Source: JAQUCI01 sp034932685 (lineage in GTDB: Bacteria > Bacillota_I > Bacilli_A > Erysipelotrichales > Erysipelotrichaceae). From it: DNA of 64,000 bases. The notes under the pieces were generated by a model. That model had not been told where the DNA came from. It was given only the letters and a program-made list of their open reading frames with translations, and searched no databases. How positions within the stretch are numbered: position 1 is the stretch's first letter; every line of letters starts with the position of its first letter. The position numbers and the translations under genes are program-made. Positions 8,124 through 15,576 of this stretch are shown one piece after another. The stretch is taken from positions 1 to 64,000 of the forward strand of contig JAYFOM010000031.1 in NCBI GenBank assembly GCA_034932685.1, read 5' to 3'.

Positions 8124-8950
8124 TAGCCCTTAATTCCTCCTTTAGAAACACCAGCAACAATATATTTACGTGCAAATAAGAATAAGAATATCATTGGTAG
8201 AACAACAATTGTCGCTGCTGCCATTAATCTTTCATAACGAACTCCACCCTCAGCGATAAACACAAACACACCAAACGGTAAGGTTCTGTTACTAGTACTA
8301 TTGATTACAAGCACTGTCCATAAGAAAGAGTTCCACGCCGCTATGGTATTTAATAGAGCTATTGTGATGATCGTTGGCTTAGCAATAGGAACCATAACCC
8401 ACCAAAGATATTTCCAATCAGATGAGCCATCAACTTTAGCTGAATAGTATAAACTATCAGGAATCGAAAGAAAGAAGTTACGCAATATATAAGTGTAGAA
8501 GATACTTGCAGTAAATGGTATGATCAAAGCGATTAAATTATCCATCAACCCCCAACGAGCTATCGTAGTATAATTAGTTATTATCAACATCTCAAACGGT
8601 ATCATCATCATTGCGATTAATGCCGCAAACACAATATCCCTTCCTGGAAATCTTAAACGACTAAACGCAAATGCGGCTAAGATTGTTGTGAACATCGTTA
8701 TCGCAACACAAGCCACTGTAACTATCAATGAGTTTAAGAAATAACGAGCAAATGGTGCTGTCTTTAAAGCAAATAGATAATTTTCAAAAGTCACTCTTGA
8801 AGGTAACAAAGTTGGTGGAATTGTGCTCACTTCTACTTGTGTTTTAAGTGATGATAGGATCATCCATAGAAAAGGAAAGATCATGATACATGCACCACAC
8901 ATAAGAAGGGTTAAACATAATAGATCTACAAACTTAAGTTTCTTTTTCAT
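8123..8950 (-). CDS. CUT1-type ABC permease (MalG/UgpE family)
   Basis: A 275-residue inner-membrane permease with six TM segments. The cytoplasmic loop SAKVDGSSDWKYLWWVMVPI matches the EAA motif that contacts the ATPase. It pairs with the permease encoded upstream and belongs to the family importing sugars and glycerol phosphate esters. A purine-rich ribosome site (AGGAGGAAGGG) precedes the ATG. It overlaps the nucleotidase-like gene by 1 nt. The substrate cannot be read from the permease alone. Confidence 0.93.
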   Translation of the reverse strand: MKKKLKFVDLLCLTLLMCGACIMIFPFLWMILSSLKTQVEVSTIPPTLLPSRVTFENYLFALKTAPFARYFLNSLIVTVACVAITMFTTILAAFAFSRLRFPGRDIVFAALIAMMMIPFEMLIITNYTTIARWGLMDNLIALIIPFTASIFYTYILRNFFLSIPDSLYYSAKVDGSSDWKYLWWVMVPIAKPTIITIALLNTIAAWNSFLWTVLVINSTSNRTLPFGVFVFIAEGGVRYERLMAAATIVVLPMIFLFLFARKYIVAGVSKGGIKG

Positions 8951-8963
8951 TCTTCCCTTCCTC

Positions 8964-9887
8964 CTAGTAATTCTTCCATTTTCTTTGCATGTATAACTGA
9001 ATGAGCGTTAATATCATAACTATAAAGAACAATACGATGGCACTAGCTGCCGCATTACCCAGACGATATCTAACATAGAACTGCTCATACATGAAATAAA
9101 TTACGGTATATAATGAGTAAGCCGGTCCCGGTTTACCATTAAATAAAGCAAAGAGTTCATTAAACACTTTGAATGCAGTTATCATATTAACAATCATTGT
9201 AAGACCAATAGTTGGTGCTAATAGTGGAACTGTAATATAAGTAAAGGTCTGAATAGGCTTTGATCCATCAACTTGTGCTGCGATCAAATACTGCTTATTG
9301 ATATTTTGTAGTCCCGCTAGTAAAAGAATTATCGTAAATGGCATCATTGACCAAATACCATAAATAATTAGCGCAATTCTAGCATAACTTGGGTTGTTTA
9401 ACCAGTTGATCGCACTATTGCCTAAACGTGATAATACGAAATTTATTATGCCATAATCAAAGTTGAACAACCAACGCCAAACTAAACCAACCGCTATCGC
9501 TGATGTTACCATTGGCAAGAAGTAAGCAGTTTGAAAGAATGCTTGTAATTTTGTTTTGCGATTTAGCATAACCGCTACTAATAGCGATAAGCCAGTAGAA
9601 ATCGGTACAACCCATAAAACATAAACAACCGTATTCTTTAAAGCTAAGATAAATGTTTCATTGGTAAGTACATATTCGTAGTTCGCAAATCCAAATCCAG
9701 TATAATTACCTGTCAAAGCCCGATAATTTTCTTTCAATGATATTAAAAAAGCATTAAAGAATGGATAGATCGTAAATATTGATATCGCAACAATAAAAGG
9801 TAAAAGATATATTAAAGGCTTTAAATAAGTTTTAGCTGTTATTTTTTCGTCAGCATCGAAACTTTTTATTTTCTTTCTTAGACTCAT
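8964..9887 (-). CDS. CUT1-type ABC permease (MalF/UgpA family)
   Basis: A 307-residue permease with a cytoplasmic N-terminal tail and about six TM segments. The loop IAAQVDGSKPIQTFTYITVP is the EAA motif. It forms the heterodimeric channel with the next permease, 13 nt downstream. Its ATG overlaps the stop of the ATPase gene by 4 nt. The family fits uptake of a sugar, glycerol phosphate ester or similar small solute delivered by the binding lipoprotein at 13727-14998. Confidence 0.93.
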   Translation of the reverse strand: MSLRKKIKSFDADEKITAKTYLKPLIYLLPFIVAISIFTIYPFFNAFLISLKENYRALTGNYTGFGFANYEYVLTNETFILALKNTVVYVLWVVPISTGLSLLVAVMLNRKTKLQAFFQTAYFLPMVTSAIAVGLVWRWLFNFDYGIINFVLSRLGNSAINWLNNPSYARIALIIYGIWSMMPFTIILLLAGLQNINKQYLIAAQVDGSKPIQTFTYITVPLLAPTIGLTMIVNMITAFKVFNELFALFNGKPGPAYSLYTVIYFMYEQFYVRYRLGNAAASAIVLFFIVMILTLIQLYMQRKWKNY

Positions 9888-10933
9888 AATAATCTTTTTC
9901 CGCTTTCTTCTTCAAACAAGAAAACACCAAAGTCTTTCATACTGACATTGACGATATCATCAACTTGTATCGTTTTATCTTCAGTGTAAGCTCTTAATGT
10001 TCCCTCACCATATTTTAATAATACTAATGTATCTTTTCCTGTTTTATATTTCTCCAACACTTTTGATTCAAATGCTTTATCTTCTTTAACCTTTAAAGCT
10101 TCAGCACGTGATGCAAATACTAAGCGTGTACCATTAGCAATATTAATGTTAAAAGGAATGCTTTGGCTTTCACCATCAGCAATAAATCCTTTATTATCCC
10201 ATACACCATGTATTTGGTTAATGGTTGGTGTACCCAAAAAATCAGCTGTAAATAAGTTGATAGGATTATCAAACAATTCATCTACTGAACCGTATTGCTG
10301 CATAACTCCTTTTTTTAGTAACATGATAGAATCTGAAATTGAACTAGCTTCTTCTTGATCATGAGTTACAAAAATTGTTGTAACTCCTGATTCTTTTTGA
10401 ATACGACGAATTTCTTCACGCATTTCTATGCGTAATTTTGCATCAAGATTTGAAAGTGGTTCATCCAAAAGTAGTAGTCGTGGTTGTTTGATCAAAGCGC
10501 GAGTGATCGCTACACGTTGCTGTTGTCCACCGGATAATTCAGCAGGTTTACGGTCTAAGTAATCTTCGATGTGTACCATTTTGATGAATTTCATTGCTCT
10601 TTCAATTCTTTCTTTCTTAGGTACACCTTTTATTCGCAGTGGAAAACATACATTCTCAAGTACTGTCATATGCGGATACAAAGCATAGTTTTGAAAAACT
10701 AAACCAACTCCTCTTTTATCAGCTGGTAGCTCAGTAACATCTTCATCATCAAAGAATATCTTACCTGCTGTTGTTGGCATTATTCCTGACAACATGTTAA
10801 GCATCGTTGTTTTACCACAACCAGAAGGACCAAGCAGTGCTATCAATTTACCATCCGTGAATTCAGCATCAATATTATCAACTGCCGTAAAATCTCCAAA
10901 TCGCTTAGTTAAACCTTTTATTGTGACTTTCAT
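9884..10933 (-). CDS. ABC transporter ATPase (UgpC/MalK family)
   Basis: A 349-residue ATPase with Walker A GPSGCGKTT, signature LSGGQQQRVAITRAL, Walker B LLLDEPLSNLDAKLR and the H-loop THDQ. After about residue 230 there is the C-terminal OB-like regulatory domain typical of the MalK/UgpC group. It energises the two permeases downstream. Its start shares one base with the stop of the phosphodiesterase gene (TAATG). MalK-type ATPases can serve several importers, but its place in the operon argues for a dedicated role. Confidence 0.95.
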   Translation of the reverse strand: MKVTIKGLTKRFGDFTAVDNIDAEFTDGKLIALLGPSGCGKTTMLNMLSGIMPTTAGKIFFDDEDVTELPADKRGVGLVFQNYALYPHMTVLENVCFPLRIKGVPKKERIERAMKFIKMVHIEDYLDRKPAELSGGQQQRVAITRALIKQPRLLLLDEPLSNLDAKLRIEMREEIRRIQKESGVTTIFVTHDQEEASSISDSIMLLKKGVMQQYGSVDELFDNPINLFTADFLGTPTINQIHGVWDNKGFIADGESQSIPFNINIANGTRLVFASRAEALKVKEDKAFESKVLEKYKTGKDTLVLLKYGEGTLRAYTEDKTIQVDDIVNVSMKDFGVFLFEEESGKRLL

Positions 10934-12225
10934 TACTTAAGTATCTCCTTTATGACACGACCATCAACATCTATCATTGTTAAACCCATTACAGCTGCCA
11001 TCGTTGGTGCCTCATCAACCATGTCCGCTACTTCAACGACAACGCCTTGTTTAAATGCGGGACCAGCCGCTATTAAGGTTGTTGACTCCACTCTATTTTT
11101 GATACAACTACCATGAGTTGCAGCACCGGTTTTATGATTACCTGGTTCTTTACTTCCCCAAATTGAAGTACCTGTACAATCTTCATTAAAAGCTATATTG
11201 TGTTTTGATTCGATAACGAAATCAAACGGCCCTTCAAGATTAATTAACTCACTAGCTTCTTTAGAATCATATACAAAGGCAAGCGCAATTGCAGCATCAT
11301 CTTTCAATGTTTCTAAGAAACTTCTAACTTCGATCAACAATTCTTCATCATCAGGATTACTAACTTCGACAAAACAAGCTAAACCTGTTGAATGACCATA
11401 TGCTTTATATGATAGAATATCACCATTTTCATCAAGTGTGATAAAGCCTTTATCCACAAACAGTTTATTTATCTTAAGAACATCGTGAATATCGGTTTGT
11501 CCATGATCACCAATTATCATAAAGTTGGTGTTCTCATAATCACCATAACGTTTTATCGTTTCTTTTAGTATTCTGAATTCTTCATCATGTTTACGAAGTT
11601 GTTCTTTCGTGTTTTCATGATATACCCCATCAGTATGACGAACGCTATCTAAATCACACATTTTAACAAGCATTATATCTGGTTGACCAAAATCTCTTAT
11701 CAAATCAGGTGCGATAGCCATAGTGTACAAATCTAAGCTTCGATCATTGCCCTTGATATAGCGACCATATTTCCAGAAATATTGATCCATAAGATTAGTG
11801 GTCGCATTACCTTCAAGATATGGTTCAGGCTCCCACCCTTTATAGCTATAAGGAACGATCATCGGCATATTATATGTATAGTTGGCATTACCTGTTATTG
11901 GCCATGATAACGAACAAGTCGTAAGACCAGCCTCCATCGCATAATCAAGGAATGTTTTGGCTTTGATATCTTTTCTCATACTATGCCAAGGTGCTTTGTT
12001 TTTAGCTCCTCTTTCAAGTATTTCATTGTGTACGATACCATGGTTTTTAACATGTTTACCAGTAACGATCGTCGTATGACAACAATATGTCAATGCAGGA
12101 CAAGCAGGTTCAATGCTTTTCACATATGAGCCTCTTTCAAATACTTCCGCAAAATTAGGTAGCGTTTTCATAAAATCGATATCGCTTGCACATAAAGCGT
12201 CTAACATAAACACCAATAATTTCAT
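10933..12225 (-). CDS. Type I phosphodiesterase/nucleotide pyrophosphatase-like hydrolase
   Basis: A 430-residue member of the alkaline phosphatase superfamily, ENPP-like branch. Metal ligands and nucleophile are visible: D in FMLDAL near the N-terminus, the nucleophile Thr in PALTYCCHTT, D and H in CDLDSVRHTDG, the GDHG pair and a late H in AATHGS. Such enzymes split phosphodiesters or pyrophosphates. There is no signal peptide, so it would act on imported substrate in the cytoplasm. The start at 12225 is chosen because AGAGGA lies 7 nt upstream and the ATG follows the upstream stop by one base; an in-frame start at 12255 lacks this. Confidence 0.88.
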   Translation of the reverse strand: MKLLVFMLDALCASDIDFMKTLPNFAEVFERGSYVKSIEPACPALTYCCHTTIVTGKHVKNHGIVHNEILERGAKNKAPWHSMRKDIKAKTFLDYAMEAGLTTCSLSWPITGNANYTYNMPMIVPYSYKGWEPEPYLEGNATTNLMDQYFWKYGRYIKGNDRSLDLYTMAIAPDLIRDFGQPDIMLVKMCDLDSVRHTDGVYHENTKEQLRKHDEEFRILKETIKRYGDYENTNFMIIGDHGQTDIHDVLKINKLFVDKGFITLDENGDILSYKAYGHSTGLACFVEVSNPDDEELLIEVRSFLETLKDDAAIALAFVYDSKEASELINLEGPFDFVIESKHNIAFNEDCTGTSIWGSKEPGNHKTGAATHGSCIKNRVESTTLIAAGPAFKQGVVVEVADMVDEAPTMAAVMGLTMIDVDGRVIKEILK

Positions 12226-12226
12226 A

Positions 12227-13660
12227 TTAATCCTCTTTCTTTCGTAAGCCAACACCTGGTACTACGATGTATGTTTTCATTAGTTCGGGTAGAATTTGTT
12301 CGCCATCTTTTGGTAATAAGCGCTCTGGATTATGAGAATGACAAGGAATAAGCGTTTTAGGATTTACTTCATTAACGAAGTATTTTATCTCACATGGGTA
12401 TCCGTGTCCAAAATACTTGGTATACATAAAGTTCACATATTCGAATTTTGCTTTATCTACCAACATGCGCATCTTCTTATATGCTGGATCAAACTCACCA
12501 ATTGGAATTCCTGAATAATGAATATAAGCTGCTTTTTTGGCTGGAAATGAGAATAATTCCATGATATAGGGATATGAGTTTTGAACCATATAAGCGCTTG
12601 GATTGGCCTCTATATCTGCAAGAGTAACAACTGTACAGTTATTCATTAATTCTTTAAACCATTCTTTATTTTCAATATCACCAATATATCGACTATCTGG
12701 GATATAAACATGCGTATTTATTTGATGATATTTGTACACGATATAGGCTGTTTCTGGCTCAAATACACATATTCGTTTTGATTTTTCAGCCCATATTAAA
12801 AAGTCCTCAACATCATCCATTTCTCTTTCATAAAAGTTGAAAACACATAAACCTTCAACTTTTTCAATACATTTATATACTTCTTTACCATACTCACTAC
12901 TTGTTAGATAACCATCTAATGGGGTGCTACTTGGTATAATATCACTTGGATCGTTTTTGTTATAGGATTGCATTTTCCCCCAAACACTATCCATCAAAGA
13001 CGTTGCTTCACATAAAAGTACATCTATTTTCTCATCTTTTAATATATCGATCTGCTTTAAAGTCATAGAATTATCATGATCATGAAGTGTAAAATCACCT
13101 GTCCAATGTATTTTAGCACCATCAGGAGTACAAACTAGAAACGCAAAATCATAATGACCACGATCACGACATATAATCGGTAACACCTTGATATCACCTA
13201 CCATAATGTATTTGTTTGGTTCAAAGTGCGTATAATCACGACCATTATTGTCTACACCTTTGTTGATATCTTCAAGTGCTCTTTCGATAATTTGCGCTTT
13301 TTCATGAAGATAAACCGGAATATCTTTAGCTACAGTACCAATATTTGACATATGATCAAGATGTAAATGTGTAATAAAAACTGCAGTATTATAATCACTA
13401 TCTTCATATGCGATCAATCCTTCATATCCATTGAGATCGTTTTTGGCATAAAGACCATCAATAGCGGGAAGTGAACCTAATCTTAGTTTGTCAACTAACC
13501 AATTCTCTTTTCGAGGTAATACGATACCATCATAAATATCACTGGTTGGATCATAGGCAGAACCCATTTCTAATATCACTCTATCTTTACCATAAGTGAT
13601 AGAAAAAACGACTCCTCCAATCGTATGAATGCCTGAATAAATTTTAAATTCTGTACGCAT
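12227..13660 (-). CDS. Metallo-beta-lactamase-fold hydrolase, beta-CASP/RNase J-like
   Basis: A 477-residue protein with MBL motif 2 HLHLDH, motif 3 His in DRGHYDF, motif 4 Asp in WTGDFTLHD, and a late IPCHSHNPE that resembles motif C of beta-CASP nucleases. Such enzymes cut nucleic acids or other phosphodiesters using two zinc ions. It is not the housekeeping RNase J by sequence or position. The start at 13660 has AAGGAG at the right distance; a longer frame to 13705 would run through the terminator hairpin. It lies directly upstream of the phosphodiesterase gene. Its substrate is not known; nucleic-acid fragments or a phosphodiester are the obvious candidates. Confidence 0.78.
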   Translation of the reverse strand: MRTEFKIYSGIHTIGGVVFSITYGKDRVILEMGSAYDPTSDIYDGIVLPRKENWLVDKLRLGSLPAIDGLYAKNDLNGYEGLIAYEDSDYNTAVFITHLHLDHMSNIGTVAKDIPVYLHEKAQIIERALEDINKGVDNNGRDYTHFEPNKYIMVGDIKVLPIICRDRGHYDFAFLVCTPDGAKIHWTGDFTLHDHDNSMTLKQIDILKDEKIDVLLCEATSLMDSVWGKMQSYNKNDPSDIIPSSTPLDGYLTSSEYGKEVYKCIEKVEGLCVFNFYEREMDDVEDFLIWAEKSKRICVFEPETAYIVYKYHQINTHVYIPDSRYIGDIENKEWFKELMNNCTVVTLADIEANPSAYMVQNSYPYIMELFSFPAKKAAYIHYSGIPIGEFDPAYKKMRMLVDKAKFEYVNFMYTKYFGHGYPCEIKYFVNEVNPKTLIPCHSHNPERLLPKDGEQILPELMKTYIVVPGVGLRKKED

Positions 13661-13680
13661 AAGCAATCTCCTTATTGTTA

Positions 13681-13711
13681 AAAGAGTTGTCGTTAAAAAC
13701 GACAACTCTTT
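13681..13711 (-). terminator. Intra-operon attenuator after the binding-protein gene
   Basis: A perfect 14-bp stem (AAAGAGTTGTCGTT / AACGACAACTCTTT) with a 3-nt loop lies between the solute-binding protein stop and the next gene. It probably stops or trims most transcripts, so the binding protein is made in excess over the membrane components. Confidence 0.8.
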
Positions 13712-13726
13712 AAATTCTACTAATAA

Positions 13727-14998
13727 CTAATGAGCTTGTAATTCGTTGTTGCTAGCAGTTACACAGTCCTGAAGTGCTTGTGCAGGAGTCTTAAGTCCTG
13801 TACTTGCCTCTTGAACCATTTTGCCAATAAAGCCACGTACTGGAGCTGAACCAGCAATACTATTTAACCAACCAAAACTATCTACTTGTTGATACAACGC
13901 TTTTGCAGCTGGATTTGAATCAAGATAAGCTTGGTATAGTTCTGTTTCAACAGCTGTTTGATATGCAGGTAATCCACCTAATGTTGTAGCCCAACTTGCA
14001 GAAACTTCAGTTGAACTCAAATATTTAAGGAACTTGAATGCAGCTTCAGCTTTCTCATCAGTAGTCTTAAATGAGATATAACCACCACCCCATGATGGGA
14101 TATAGTCGTTACCTAAACCCATTTGTGGAATAGGAGCAACGCCAACTGTGAATTTATCACCAGCAGCGCCTAATGCATATTGTACACCAGCACTTGAACC
14201 TAAGTAAGAACCTACTGCTTGTGATCCGAAAGGATTAGAGAAATAGAAATCTTCACCAACTAAACGGAATACACCTTCACTAACTAATTCTGAGAACCAT
14301 GTTAATTGTGCTAATGCGATTTCGTTATCGAACTCAACTGTTTTTGTTGTTGGGTTGATATAACCTGAACCAGCTTGAACAATTAAGTCTTGGAATGTAT
14401 CAATTTCTGAATCGGTTCCAAAACCAGGAACGCCCTTATTCGCTAAGATAACACGACTATTGGCTTCTAATTCTTCCCAAGTTGTAGGAACAGTCAAATT
14501 TAATTCTTCATACCATGTTGCGTTATAGAATAAAACTTCTGATGTCTGAACTACTGGAATCATATAAATTGATTCTTCACCCCATTGTGTGATTTCACCA
14601 TAGAGTTTACCAATCAAGTTATCTTTGAAATCAGCGATTCCATCACTACCGTTAATAAACGGCGCGAAATCTACTAATAAACCTTCATCGATATAAGCAG
14701 ATACAGCAGTCGGATAAGCACTTACTACATCTGGCCCTACACCATTTCTTACAGCCTGTAAGATTTTAGCTTCATAATCTTGATAAGCTTGTGGTTGAAC
14801 AATAACCTTTACTTCACTTTGTGATGCGTTGAAGTCTTCAACAATTTTGTTGTATGCTTCTGCATGATGTTCGGAATAAGTGTTCCAAATAATCAATTCA
14901 ACTGGACCACTTGGTTCTTTGTCTTTGTCACCTGTACCAGTACAAGCAACCAATGTGAATGACAATAAAATGCTTAATAAAAGCTTAAACAACTTCAT
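13727..14998 (-). CDS. ABC solute-binding lipoprotein, family 1 (UgpB/MalE type)
   Basis: A 423-residue lipoprotein with a signal peptide and lipobox LVAC (Cys20), followed by a linker and a family 1 binding fold (WNTYSEHHAEAYNKIVEDFN at the start of the mature domain, WGGGYISF in the C-terminal half). It would capture substrate outside the cell for the two permeases. It is the first gene of the seven-gene operon and has a strong GGAGGA ribosome site. Glycerol phosphate esters, sugars or nucleoside derivatives are all possible; the hydrolase neighbours favour a phosphorylated compound. Confidence 0.93.
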   Translation of the reverse strand: MKLFKLLLSILLSFTLVACTGTGDKDKEPSGPVELIIWNTYSEHHAEAYNKIVEDFNASQSEVKVIVQPQAYQDYEAKILQAVRNGVGPDVVSAYPTAVSAYIDEGLLVDFAPFINGSDGIADFKDNLIGKLYGEITQWGEESIYMIPVVQTSEVLFYNATWYEELNLTVPTTWEELEANSRVILANKGVPGFGTDSEIDTFQDLIVQAGSGYINPTTKTVEFDNEIALAQLTWFSELVSEGVFRLVGEDFYFSNPFGSQAVGSYLGSSAGVQYALGAAGDKFTVGVAPIPQMGLGNDYIPSWGGGYISFKTTDEKAEAAFKFLKYLSSTEVSASWATTLGGLPAYQTAVETELYQAYLDSNPAAKALYQQVDSFGWLNSIAGSAPVRGFIGKMVQEASTGLKTPAQALQDCVTASNNELQAH

Positions 14999-15019
14999 TT
15001 TTGTCCTCCTTTGTCGTTT

Positions 15020-15060
15020 TGGGGAATTCCCAGCGACTTACTACGCTTATATTAGCATAA
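15020..15060 (-). promoter_or_regulatory. Promoter and palindromic operator of the transport operon
   Basis: Upstream of the binding-protein start, an extended -10 (TGCTAATAT on the minus strand, about 15047-15057) is followed by a palindrome GGGAATTCCC (15022-15031, with TGGGG/CCCA flanks), placed between promoter and ribosome site. The palindrome is a candidate operator. It does not match the catabolite (cre) consensus. Nothing else recognisable was seen up to the hairpin at 15232. Confidence 0.4.
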
Positions 15061-15231
15061 ATAAAGGCTTATTAGTAGTTACCTTTGAATACAAAAAGTA
15101 AAAATATCGTTAATTTAAATGTTTATTTTTCCATTCATTATATGTTTTTATAGGTATTATCATCTAGTATCTTTTTTACAATTTATTAATTAAAAACCAA
15201 ATTTGATATCAGTAAATGAAGTGATCACAAA

Positions 15232-15252
15232 ATAAAAAAGCCGTCTGGCTTT
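15232..15252 (-). terminator. Original lysS terminator, now separated from lysS by the island
   Basis: On the minus strand a stem AAAGCC / GGCTTT with loop AGAC runs into TTTTATTTTG. It lies 8 nt beyond the displaced lysS stop codon at 15261-15263. This is where the terminator of lysS should be if the 8.8-kb island is removed. Confidence 0.75.
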
Positions 15253-15260
15253 CTTATTTA

Positions 15261-15283
15261 CTATCTACTTCTCATATGCGGGA
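15261..15283 (-). repeat. Distal attachment site (displaced lysS 3' end)
   Basis: 23 bases match the last codons of lysS at 24070-24092 with one mismatch (15279 C versus 24088 T). Read on the minus strand it still encodes P-H-M-R-S-R-stop, and the mismatch is a synonymous Pro codon change. The 18 bases starting at 15261 are identical. It is one end of the inserted element. Confidence 0.9.
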
Positions 15284-15300
15284 TAACAGATTTATACTCT

Positions 15301-15408
15301 CCATAAGTCTACATATCCCTTTACTAGTGGATTTTATGGACTTATAGAATTACATAAGTCTTTATAAATGTACGTAAATTACCAGATTTTGGGTGTATAA
15401 CGGGTGTA
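15301..15408. repeat. Short repeats inside the distal island end
   Basis: ATAAGTC occurs at 15303-15309 and 15354-15360 and inverted at 15339-15345. GGGTGTA occurs twice, at 15391-15397 and 15402-15408. Clustered short repeats beside an attachment site are typical of integrase or excisionase arm sites, but this is inference. The rest of 15409-15576 shows no gene or clear signal. Confidence 0.4.
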
Positions 15409-15576
15409 CAGAAGGAGTAGAAGATTAATCTTTTCGAACCTGTCAATATCTAGATTTATTTGCTCTAATTCATCTATATATCAACTAGTTGTACAATTAT
15501 GTATTAGTAATTATAAGGCTAGTATTAAAATGCGACTTCTTACAAGTGAAATATTTTCAATCTAGGTAATCAGATA

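Noticed and set aside
13661..13705. Longer N-terminus for the beta-CASP-like protein
   Set aside because: It would run through the terminator hairpin and lacks a ribosome site, while the start at 13660 has a good one.
15022..15031. Catabolite-response (cre) element
   Set aside because: The palindrome lacks the cre consensus core (WGNNARCGNWWWCA type), although it may be another operator.
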